Shown here: positions 39,511-48,800 of the stretch, piece after piece
How the letters are laid out: every line of letters begins with the position of its first letter
Position numbering within the stretch: the stretch's first letter is position 1
Assembly: GCF_020379485.1 (NCBI RefSeq)
Contig: NC_063447.1
Coordinates: forward strand, 62,795,452-62,859,451
Direction of reading: 5' to 3'
DNA from: Brassica napus
Lineage: Eukaryota; Streptophyta; Magnoliopsida; Brassicales; Brassicaceae
DNA length: 64,000 bases
Notes under the pieces: model-generated
What the model was told of the DNA's origin: nothing
The model's input: the letters and a program-made list of their open reading frames with translations, nothing else
The model's database searches: none
Position numbers and translations under genes: made by a program

Positions 39511-40443
39511 TTATTCTGTTGATGAAGAAGAAGTGGTGATGGTCTCCTGCTTTTGGTCGCCAAAGACACGCTGACGGAAATCTTTGACCATAAGAGGGAG
39601 CCCTTGGCGGAGAGCGACCTTTGGTTCCCAACCAAGAAGCTCTTTGGCCTTTGTGATGTCTGGTTTCCTCTTGTGTGGGTCGACCTCTGTGTTTGGTCTA
39701 AACTCTATCTTTGCGTTCGGGTCGATCGTCTCTTGAACCACCTTAGCGAGCTCGAGCATGGTGGATTCACCAGGGTTGCCAAGGTTAAATGGGCCAACAT
39801 GTTCTCCTTCCATCAACCTCATCAGACCCTCCACCTAATCACATTTAAGTTGACAATGCTAAATAAACAACAAGCCAAGGTAATGGGGAGACAAATAAGA
39901 AAACTCTATACAGTATATATTTTTTCAACTCAAGAAAACAAGTGTACAATAACGAACTAAAGCCACATTTTTCTGTTCTTTTTGATATTTAAAGTGCATC
40001 CATCCTATCCTCAAAGTTAATGTACATTATATAACAAACTAAGATAAGGGAGAGGGGTATACCAGATCAGAGACAAACTGGAAGCTCCGTGTCTGCTTAC
40101 CGTCGCCATAAACAGTCAATGGCGCTTTTCTTAATGCCTGCACCAATCCATTTACTTAAATCATCATCTTTCGATTAATCTCATTGGATCTAATCTACTA
40201 TTCATGCTTATGCCAAAAAGCATTAGTGTTAAAATCTAAAAAAGAAAAGGCATGTTGTTACCTGGGCAACGAAGTTGCTAACGACACGACCGTCATCAAT
40301 ACACATCCTAGGCCAGTAAGTATTGAAGATCCGAGCTATCCTAACCTCAACATTGGCGCCTCTGTGGTAATCCATAGCCAACGTCTCCGCCGTACGCTTC
40401 CCTTCGTCGTAACAACTCCGAACACCGATGGGGATTAAATGTT
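39511..40443 (-). pseudogene. UDP-glucuronate decarboxylase (UXS), 5'-truncated
   Basis: Three C-terminal exons are recognisable: 40262-40437 or slightly beyond, 40063-40137 and 39511-39834. They encode the back half of UDP-glucuronate decarboxylase, the Golgi/cytosolic SDR enzyme that makes UDP-xylose for cell walls. The catalytic YDEGK (YxxxK) is present, and the end ...FGDQKQ matches membrane-type UXS2/UXS4. The N-terminal anchor and the NAD-binding Rossmann half are absent. Just 5' of NPIGV the expected frame is broken by a small deletion and a stop codon. A normally invariant Gly in FNTYGPRM is Trp here (TYWPRM), and NTEDDPHKR reads NTEVDPHKR. It lies where At2g47650 (UXS4) is expected next to the lipase, so it is probably a fractionated homeolog. 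I judge it non-functional. Confidence 0.85.
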
Positions 40444-41496
40444 TCTTCTAAACCGGCCACCCACTTTGTTTCCCATCTGATGTTTTCCCATTGAACAATT
40501 TGTTATTGAATTCAGACGTTAAAACCAAAAACAAAACCAGCCATCCGTTATTATCTGCGTCCATTTCTTGACCAATTACAACTAAATAATTAGTTTTAAA
40601 TTTAAATGAATTTTTAATTTTTTTTTGTTATGTATTTATTACTTGTCGTTAACCAATTAATTTATTGTTGACCATAAACCCCTAAAATTAAATACAACCT
40701 GTTTTTTTTTTTTGGCAATTAATGACATTTTCTTTACATTTTAATTTTTGTATACATCGTTACCTTTGTAGTATTAAAGACATAAAGAAAAACAAATACG
40801 AATTCCACATGACAAACAATGAAAATAGAGTTGTAGACACAAGTATGAAATCACATGACCAAACATTGAGATTTGGTGTCGGTAAAATGGAAAATGAGAT
40901 GCGAAATACTAAGGTTGGCTGAATGGTGATAATCCAACACAAAGCATAGTACTAATGCTTAAATCATATTCTTTTTGAAATATGTTATGGTATAAGAATA
41001 ATCATAACCAAGATAGCATAACCAAATTCGGGCAAATTTGATTATGATTACATTCCACGAATAAATGTACACTTCCGATTTTCACGACTTTATAAACCGA
41101 CAGGACTCATTCAGTATATAGGACATGTAGCTATGTGACTATGACTTATGGCTTAGTTTAAAGTCGTCTCACCATCCGAACTTAAATCCGTATGTATAAT
41201 GAATATGCTTATAAGAAAAAACTAAACGCAATACTCATCATTCCATGATATATTATTCTGTGGAACGAAGAATTCGTTAGATAATGAATAAACTATGAAT
41301 CACTAAAACATTTCTGAAATGTAGTTGAAAACAAAAAAAAATTATTTATCTCTTCTGTAAATTTTCATGAAACTTACAGAATGGCAAAATGGCTATAAGA
41401 TGTTTGAATATTTCGGTTTGACTGATCGATCATACATCTGTATATAAAAAACAAAATTCGATAAAATAGAGAAAGAGAGACCAGAAAAAACGGAGT
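40444..41496. other. AT-rich intergenic, no gene seen
   Basis: This is where the missing N-terminal UXS exons would lie. I find no Rossmann motif or membrane-anchor coding sequence. Short ORFs on both strands show no family features. Confidence 0.6.
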
Positions 41497-41512
41497 AAAT
41501 ACTATGAAATCA

Positions 41513-41793
41513 AAAAGGAACTTGGAAATCAAAGAAATCCGATGCCAATCGGACTCAACCCAACTTGTCAAAGCTATCAAGGAAGGAAATTCAAACATGG
41601 AGATCTATGGAACTGTTGCTGACATTTTATTTATGGTCGAATGTTTTGATTTTATCTCCTTTGAGTGGCTTTCACGAGAGAAAAACAGCATTGCTGATAG
41701 CCTAGCCAAAAACATTTTGGTAGGTGAAGTTTGTGTAATGGCATCTGCCTAACTACTTGCACTAATGAAGTTTGTTGATCAAAAAAAAAAAAA
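41513..41793 (+). mobile_element. 5'-truncated LINE tail with perfect 16-bp target-site duplication
   Basis: About 280 bp encoding only the last ~75 residues of a LINE RNase H domain: QSDSTQLVKAI, then SREKNSIADSLAK, then a stop. A 3' end GTTTGTTGATC and a poly(A) run follow. AAATACTATGAAATCA flanks it exactly on both sides (41497-41512 and 41794-41809), overlapping the A tail. The apparent ATG of the small ORF at 41504 comes from the target-site duplication, not from the element. It is related to the LINE at 46.2-51.1 kb. Confidence 0.92.
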
Positions 41794-41932
41794 AAATACT
41801 ATGAAATCATTAATCCATGATAATTTGCTTAAATGTAGTATAATTCATCGTGTGTAATAATAATATGTTGTTATCAAAATAATAAGCGCATAGCGTATTC
41901 ATTCAAAAAAAAGATAAAGCCCATAGCGTAGA

Positions 41933-42544
41933 CTACAAGCCATCATAAGCAAGCTTGTTCAGTAGCGCCAGAGCGTTGCTGCATAACTGCATACACCTTG
42001 TAGCTCTCCTCCGAATCATTCTCACCGTCGACGATCTAATCGACGTCTCCTCAAACCCATCTAGACACGTGTCCTCATCCGTGAGTGCAGAGCTTAACCA
42101 CGTGGCGAGATCGCTCATCTGCTGCTGAAACTCGTCGGCGTCCAGTTTCCGGAGAACGGCGAGTGACTTGTATAGATTGCCAAGGGAGTCCACGAATAGC
42201 TCTCGACAATCCGATAACGCGACTCTCTCGCGTTTCCCAACCGCCGAACTCCGCGTTTTCAGCAAGAGTCTTAGGATCTGTTTGGTGTCCGTTATGGTCA
42301 CCGCGACGCTAGCTCGGGCCCACTTGCTCGAGTTGTTTTTAGCGACGATTGCAAACGGCCATAGCGTTCGAAAGCATAGCTGTTGGTTTTGCGTTACGCT
42401 GCACGCGTTTTTAATGTACCTGCTGTATCGCGTCACCCTACACGCGTTTGTATCGTCTGTGTGGTTGCGCCCGGAGGCATACGACGGGTTTGAGTTTAGT
42501 GCCAGAAGAAGAGAGAGAAGAGCAAACGTGATGAAAGAATTCAT
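41933..42544 (-). CDS. Pectin methylesterase inhibitor domain protein (PMEI), single exon
   Basis: 203 residues. An N-terminal signal peptide (hydrophobic FITFALLSLLLAL, ~4-16) points to secretion into the cell wall. The PMEI/invertase-inhibitor four-helix fold is indicated by the disulphide pattern: Cys48 and Cys57 in the N-terminal hairpin (KNACSVTQNQQLCFRTL), then Cys113 (LSDCRELF) and Cys160 (DEDTCLDGF). Extra cysteines are at 35, 184 and 188. There is one NNSS glycosylation site near 71. Such proteins bind pectin methylesterase or acid invertase and block them; which target this one has cannot be told from sequence. It matches the position of At2g47670/At3g62820 by gene order from memory. 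A single uninterrupted exon of normal length, no defects seen. Confidence 0.9.
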   Translation of the reverse strand: MNSFITFALLSLLLALNSNPSYASGRNHTDDTNACRVTRYSRYIKNACSVTQNQQLCFRTLWPFAIVAKNNSSKWARASVAVTITDTKQILRLLLKTRSSAVGKRERVALSDCRELFVDSLGNLYKSLAVLRKLDADEFQQQMSDLATWLSSALTDEDTCLDGFEETSIRSSTVRMIRRRATRCMQLCSNALALLNKLAYDGL

Positions 42545-42570
42545 GTGGTTAGAAGAAAGATATTATTATA

Positions 42571-42592
42571 GATTGAAAGAGAGAGAGAGAGA
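42571..42592 (-). repeat. CT-rich tract in PMEI 5' UTR
   Basis: GA repeat on the plus strand, read as CT on the gene strand, lying between the TATA box and ATG. Y-patch/CT-rich leaders of this kind are common at plant transcription starts. Confidence 0.6.
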
Positions 42593-42604
42593 TCTAGCCA
42601 GGGA

Positions 42605-42614
42605 CTATATATAT
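42605..42614 (-). promoter_or_regulatory. TATA box of the PMEI gene
   Basis: TATATATATAG on the gene strand, about 60-70 bp upstream of the ATG at 42544. This puts the start of transcription in the CT tract. Confidence 0.65.
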
Positions 42615-42846
42615 ACAGGAAGGGGCGGATGATGGGATTATTACGTAACTTTTAACCTTTATTAATTAAGATACAAGGACGTGAACTTGAAGTTTTAAAG
42701 CATATGGGGAAGTCCATTTGTAGTTCTTATAGTAATCACTATAACGATTAAGCATTATATGATTTAAAGTCCACCAGCCATATTTGGGTTTAGGTATATG
42801 ATACAGTTTTTCCATTTCTTTTACCATTTAAAGTATAGACTACCAC

Positions 42847-44508
42847 CTAGCGTGATAAACCTTAGTTAGATATATTGTAACTAAGCACGCTCGCCCTAAC
42901 TCTCTCCCGATAGAGACTCCGCCGCACATCATTTCCCTCGGCGCCGGAGAGGCCTTTGGCCGCCGGCGTCGGGCCATTTGCACCACCGCTCGCTCCTCAC
43001 CGTCCTCTGCTCCCTTTTTCGTGGTTCTCAGTCTCTGTTCCGTGGTCAGCGTCGTCTCTAACAACGCCGTCTCGTCGAGTTTCTCCGTCACCACCGCCCC
43101 TGTTCTCAGCTCCACCTACCTCCAGGTTCCCCCTCCGCCTCCACTTCTAACAGTGATGAAAAGCTCCCACCTTTCCACACTTCCTGAGACCATCTCCAAC
43201 CACGGTCGCTCTCCATTGCTAACACTCTCCGTGCTTCCGTTCCATCCCGGGATAGTCAAGCCTCGAACCTGCGGATCTATGCTTTCCATGAAAAATCTTC
43301 AGTTAGATCCGACGTATGCAGAGCCCCTTGAGCCAGATCTCCTTGTCAACCTCGTCTTGGGTTTTACGTCGCCGTCGCCAGTTCGGAGGTTGTGTCAGAG
43401 CACTTCTCTATCTCGTCTCTCCCCTTCGCCGGATCGAGTCACCAACTCCAGCCACCGCCTCCATCCAACTCCCGCTAGCTTCCTCACATGTCTTTATGCC
43501 ACCGATTATACACCCAACATTGAGGCAGCTCCATCCCACCAAGGTTTCTATGGAGCTAAGCTACATCGATTAGATCTTCGTCTCCTAGTTACCACCGGAC
43601 CTATTGTGCAAGAGTGTTGTTTCGCCAGATTTCCTCACGAAGTTTTCACCATTGCGTCTCTATCACACTATGCCGTCTCAAGCATCGACGGTTCTTCGCA
43701 AAGCCGGATTTGTGGCCTTCCCGATCTCCTCGTCGCTGGAACTATTGTGCAAGAGTGTGGACTCGCCAGATTTACTAACTCCATCACCGCTGCGATTCCA
43801 TCACATTACGCCGTCTCAAGCATCGACGGTTCTTCACAACTATGCGACTTTCACACCGGAGTTGTTACACGGAGACCAATCCATCCCGAAGCTTTTTACC
43901 TCGTATCCGATGTTTGCTCACACACACTCTGGTTGAACGAGAGTGATGACTGTCTGCTTAGGTCTTCGGTTACAACTTGTTGGGCTCGACACGGTAATGT
44001 TGAGTTCCGAGTCTTGGACCCAATTAAACCTTCAGCTCTGTCATCAAACCTCATTTCCCCAAGCGCCTCTTTGGAGGTGAAGTTAGAGCTTGAGATTCAC
44101 CTAGTCTATTCGGTAAGCCATGTTGGGTTTAAAGCTGATCGTACTTGTTTCAGCGCCAAATCAAGTCAAATAGGACTTAGTTCTCTCAATGTTGTCTACG
44201 GATCTGGAGCTTCTCACCTAAAGTTCTTGCCAATCAACATTCCAACCTCTTCGTATAGGTGTTTCAACGTCGTTTTCGACTATCAATTGTTCTTTCGAAC
44301 AATCGCCATGGGAACAAAAGTGAAGCTTTTCTTTGGGTTTCTTCATTTTGCTGAGCGTGACTCGCCCCTAGATGGTTCTATCTCTAGTTTTTCTGTATTG
44401 TTTTCTAGTTTCATTCTACCGTCGAACAGGGCTCCGGGACTTTCTGCTTCAGTTGTAAACGTTGCTCTTTGAACCTTTTATAATATAAGTTTGTGTTACA
44501 AAAAAAAA
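42847..44508 (+). mobile_element. 1.66-kb poly(A) retroposon with 16-bp target-site duplication, family not recognised
   Basis: AAGTATAGACTACCAC occurs at 42831-42846 and again at 44509-44524, the second copy directly after an A run (44500-44510). This is the signature of a target-primed retrotransposition product with the plus strand as sense. The body is GC-richer than its surroundings and opens with a C-rich leader. It encodes no reverse transcriptase, endonuclease or RNase H that I can see, so it was mobilised in trans, presumably by a LINE. It resembles Sadhu-type crucifer retroposons in general build, but I cannot confirm family membership and it is longer than I remember them. Its perfect duplication suggests a young insertion. 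Confidence 0.85.
43021..44472 (+). CDS. 483-codon ORF of unknown function inside the retroposon
   Basis: A long open frame covering nearly the whole retroposon and ending 28 bp before its A tail. The predicted protein is Ser/Pro/Leu-rich with no catalytic or nucleic-acid-binding motif that I recognise. It has one internal in-frame duplication: IVQEC..ARF followed by HYAVSSIDGSSQ occurs twice, 141 bp (47 codons) apart (43602 and 43742). The first ATG-like start is not certain (43021 is GTG, and a first ATG comes later at ~43156). It could be a real non-autonomous element protein, a captured gene fragment, or an accident of C-rich sequence with few stop codons. I assign no function. Confidence 0.35.
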   Translation: MVLSLCSVVSVVSNNAVSSSFSVTTAPVLSSTYLQVPPPPPLLTVMKSSHLSTLPETISNHGRSPLLTLSVLPFHPGIVKPRTCGSMLSMKNLQLDPTYAEPLEPDLLVNLVLGFTSPSPVRRLCQSTSLSRLSPSPDRVTNSSHRLHPTPASFLTCLYATDYTPNIEAAPSHQGFYGAKLHRLDLRLLVTTGPIVQECCFARFPHEVFTIASLSHYAVSSIDGSSQSRICGLPDLLVAGTIVQECGLARFTNSITAAIPSHYAVSSIDGSSQLCDFHTGVVTRRPIHPEAFYLVSDVCSHTLWLNESDDCLLRSSVTTCWARHGNVEFRVLDPIKPSALSSNLISPSASLEVKLELEIHLVYSVSHVGFKADRTCFSAKSSQIGLSSLNVVYGSGASHLKFLPINIPTSSYRCFNVVFDYQLFFRTIAMGTKVKLFFGFLHFAERDSPLDGSISSFSVLFSSFILPSNRAPGLSASVVNVAL

Positions 44509-44524
44509 AAGTATAGACTACCAC

Positions 44525-45284
44525 AAGAGAAAGGTGATGTAGTTTTCAATTTCGTATATGATGTAGTTTTCAATTTCGTTTACCATTTACCATACGTAGA
44601 TTTAAGTTTAAAAAATATTTTGCTTTCTAGATTATAAAACTAATGGATTAATGAATGATTAATGAACGAACACAAATAGTCATTTTCTAAATTTTGAGGG
44701 TTGCAGGGGAAGCAAGAGAAAGGTGAGAAGCTATAATGAAAGTTAAAAAGACTATGAAAAAAGTCAGTTGGACGCCGACAGATTGGTAACTCTTTAAGCT
44801 TAATTCTTTGATCCCCTAATCATTTGATGTGTTTGTGAATTATTGAATTGATTATAGTTTTCCTTGAAGCAAGAGGGAAATTTTAGTTTTAAAAAAAAAT
44901 CTAATAGACCATTTTTGAAGTGGAATTAGTTTCACAATTATAACTTGTAGTATATATATAATCATCAAATTATTGAATACCCCAAAAAAGGACCGGTTAC
45001 AAGATCGTTATCTAAACCGGTAGGATGACATTTAATATTGTGATGTGTGTTGGCATTGAAAATGAACGAGAGCCCAAATTCACTACCTAACCACATTTTG
45101 GTAATGATGATGATATCGTGAGGGTAATGTTCGAATAAAGGCACCCAAACATAATATCATATAGAATAGAAGAGTGCATCCAACAATTAGCCCTCAACCA
45201 ACGACCCATTCAGCTCCAAACCAGACTGCCATTCTTTCATATCAGAGTTTTTGATAAGTTATTTAAGCTTTATGATAAGTTTTT
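44525..45284. other. AT-rich intergenic with one 24-bp tandem repeat
   Basis: A 24-bp unit starting GATGTAGTTTTCAATTTCGT is repeated at 44536 and 44560. Otherwise I see no gene. By gene order this interval (with the retroposon) is where At2g47680-At2g47700 would be expected; no trace of them was recognised. Confidence 0.5.
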
Positions 45285-45290
45285 TAACCA

Positions 45291-45575
45291 AGTGGTGGTG
45301 GTAGCCTAGTGGTAATCTCTTGGGGTTTGGTGTGTATCCACATCAGTCCTGGGAACTAAATTATCACTACTTGGCCAGTCTAGGCTTGGGCTTCGGCCCG
45401 GTTTACATGGTGGGCCATAACAGATGATTGCTCCACCCCCTGGCATTAGTCTAAAGGTATTCCAAACTCGGGTCAGACAGTGTGGTACGCTTTCGGGCTA
45501 GTCCACTCTGTAGCACTAAGTGCGTTGCTCCCGGGGCCGACCGGATAAGCCGATAGGGTTTATCAAAAAAAAAAG
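45291..45575 (+). mobile_element. tRNA-derived SINE (second)
   Basis: A perfect A-box match, TAGCCTAGTGG (~45303-45313), and a weak B-box (GGTGTGTATCC ~45329) head a ~270-bp body ending CCGATAGGGTTTATC plus an A run. Just after it, AAAAAGTTTTTCTTTGT is repeated either side of a second A run, a small tandem copy of the tail flank. No clear target-site duplication is visible beyond a short AAGTTTTT match. Likely a crucifer SB-type SINE. Confidence 0.7.
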
Positions 45576-45820
45576 TTTTTCTTTGTTCCAAAAAAAAAAA
45601 AAGTTTTTCTTTGTAATAGAGAAAGATACCCACATCATTACTAAACGGGAATAATATAGTTTAGGAATACTGAAAAGTACACTGATGATAAAAAGAGTAC
45701 ATGTAATAAACAATCACACACAAATATTGTCTTGAATCATTTCACATCAAGGTAAACATTATTTCACCGAATTTTGATTTGACTAGGCGGAGAGACTTTA
45801 TTTTGGCTGTTGGGTGATCA

Positions 45821-48800
45821 TCAGAGCTTGATCTTAGGCTTCTTGACGATCATCACCGAGCAATGCGCATGATGGGCACAGTAGTCGCTCACGCTCCCGA
45901 TAACCGCCCTGTCCCAAACAGACAAGTGATTGATCATTGTCAAGTTCACCAAGGAGTACCATATTTTTAAAAGATGAATTAATTTTCTTACCTCTTGATT
46001 GCTCCATGACCATGGCTTCCCACAACAAGAAGAGAAGCATGGTGTTTATCCACAACCTCGCACAGGATATTCCTTGCATCGCCTTCGAAAACTTCCATAG
46101 TCGCGTCATGAACCTACACATCAAACCTAGAATAATTAATTGAGAAGAAGGTAGTTTGCGCCTAGCTAGCTAGGGAGCTAAATAAAAGATAAGATTTTTT
46201 TTTTTTTTAAACATATTTCATTCATTAAAGCTCTTAAGCAGAATTTGTTGAAGCCATAATAGCAAGTTCAGCAGACAAAACCTGCTTTGCTAAACTATCA
46301 GCTACCCTGTTACTCTCACGTGAGATCCAGGTAAAAGAAACAAATTCAAAAGAGGAGAAGATAGATTTAATGTCGGCCACGACACCATAGATCTCCGCAA
46401 AAGAACCATCTTCTGTCAAAGCTTTGACAAGTTGGGACGAGTCCGATTCACTTCTGATTCTTGGGAGAGTTAACGAACCTTTCAGGTAGGGAAAAGGAGG
46501 AGAGCCTGGAGCGATCCTCTATTGTCCATCCTATTCCAGCAACTTTTTTGGTCTCATGCCAAGCTGCATCAGATCTAACTCGAACACAATCTGACTGAGC
46601 TGTCCTTGTAATGAGATTCTTCTTGCTCACGAGCGGGGTTTTTGTCTGCGCTCTGCTCCATTCAGCGCCTGCTGCGACTGCTATAGATAGTGTATCTTCT
46701 ATAGTGATTATCCTGTTGTTAAAGACAAGGTTGTTTCTGGCCTTCCAAATTTGCCAAAGGATCCAGGGTGCCAAGGATCCTACTGCAATTCCAGATGGGG
46801 GTAAGCATCGTCTGCTGCAGAAGCTGTTCCATACGTTTCGCAAGTCCGTCTCATCGGTATACTCGATACATGGTTGAACTGGAGCGGACATCCAAACCTG
46901 TTTGGAGAATTCGCAGTGTAAGAACAGGTGCTCTATTGTCTCGAGGCTACCACATCTTTTGCACGTCCCTTTCACAATGATATGTCTTCGAAGTAATTGC
47001 TCTCCGCAGGGTATAGCTCCATGAAAGACTTTCCAAGCAAAGAGTTGGATTTTAGGAGCTGTCTGTAGCTTCCAGACATTCTTCTTCCAGTCAAATTCTT
47101 GATCGGTCTGTGTGGCCACTATGGGCTCCGGCTGCGTCGCTAATGCTGCTATGTATCCAGTCTTTGTGGAATAGGTGCCAGAGACATCTTTCAACCAAAT
47201 TAGTTTATCAGGGGCACCTGTCAAACTGGGTCTGAGAGAGAGGATTTTGTCTTCCTCAAAGGGTAGGATCTGACGAATTTTCTCCACATCCCATACGTTA
47301 CCATCTGGGTGAAAGAGGTCTGCTACTGTAAGTGTGAGGAGCCCCTCAGGTGCTGGACCCATTGGGCGCAACTGCTCTGTTAGACTAAGCCAAGGCTTGT
47401 CCTAGATGTTTGTACTATGTCCATTACCGATGGCCCAGCCAGAGTTTTGGAGAATTAAATCCCGTCCCGTGATGATTCCCCTCCATCCATGTGAGCAGCC
47501 GTCATGAAGGTCAACCGAGAGAAACGGCTCCGAAGAACAATATTTGCCTAAAAGGGTTCGGCCAAGTAGACTATCTGGGTGGTTTAGGATCCTTCAGCTG
47601 AGCTTTGTGAGATATGCGTCGTTAAAACTCTGAATATCCCTGAACTCGAGACCTCCATGCTCTTTGGGGAGTGTTAATTTCGACCATGCCACCCATGACA
47701 TCTTTCTAACTCCATTCCCATTGCCCCACCAGAAGTTTGTGAGAGCATATTGGATCCTTGTGCATAGTGATACTGGAAGCTTGAAGCATGACATTGCATG
47801 AGATGGTATTGGGGATAGGACACTTCTTACCATAGTCATCTTCCCGGCCGTTGAGAGATATCGGTTAGACCAGCCACTGGCTTTTTGTTTGATACGTTCC
47901 ACGATCGATGAGAAGAGATCTCGTTTCTTTCTCCCAAAATGCTCCGGCAAACCAAGGTATTTTCCAACGCCACCTTCTTGTTGTATATCCAATGTATCCT
48001 TTACCGAGACCTTTATCGTCGCTAGAGTCCATCTCGAAAATTTTATCGAGGACTTGGCTGTGTTGATAGATTGTCCAGAGACTTCCTCATATCGAACTAA
48101 GATTCGATTCAAAGCTTCACAACTTTTTTTGTCTGCTCTTAGGAAGAACATTGTGTCGTCGGCAAAGAGAAGGTGGTTTATTCGAGGACACCCTCGAGAT
48201 ACCTTGATTCCTTTGATAGAACCCTCCTCTTGTGCTCTACTACATAGACCCGAGAGGACCTCACTACACAAAATGAAGATGTATGGTGAGAGAGGATCTC
48301 CTTGATGGATACCTCTACTCGGTGTGACTCTTCCTCTAGGCGAGCCGTTGATGAGGAAGGAGTACGTAACAGCTGACACACATTGCATAATCCAAGCAAT
48401 CCATTTTTGGTGGAAGCCTAAACGTCGAAACACACACTCGATGAAATCCCATTCGAGGCGATCGTAAGCTTTGCTCATATCCGTTTTCACGGCCATGGAT
48501 ACTCTTTTCTCCGCCTTAGACGTCTTAAGGAAATGAAGCACCTCATGTGTAATGAGGACATTGTCGGAGATTGCCCTTCCCGGGACAAAGGCGGACTGGT
48601 TTTCAGAGATGATTCCGGAGAGGAGCGGTTTCAGCCTCTTGGTTAGGATTTTTGAAATAATTTTATAGTACACATTGCAAAGAGCAATGGGTCTATATTC
48701 GCCTACTGTCTGCGGGTTTTGCACCTTTGGAATTAGCCTGATATGAGTATCATTGATCCTCGCCGGCAATACATCCGAAGTGAAGAAAGCTTGAATTTCT

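Noticed and set aside
42085..42632. Plus-strand ORFs of 75 and 154 codons
   Set aside because: Antisense to the PMEI gene, which has clear family features.
42840..43115. 91-codon minus-strand ORF at the retroposon 5' end
   Set aside because: Spans the target-site duplication and overlaps the retroposon leader; no family features.
45834..46124. 96-codon minus-strand ORF
   Set aside because: Reads through the USP intron 3 out of frame; the spliced USP exons explain the sequence.
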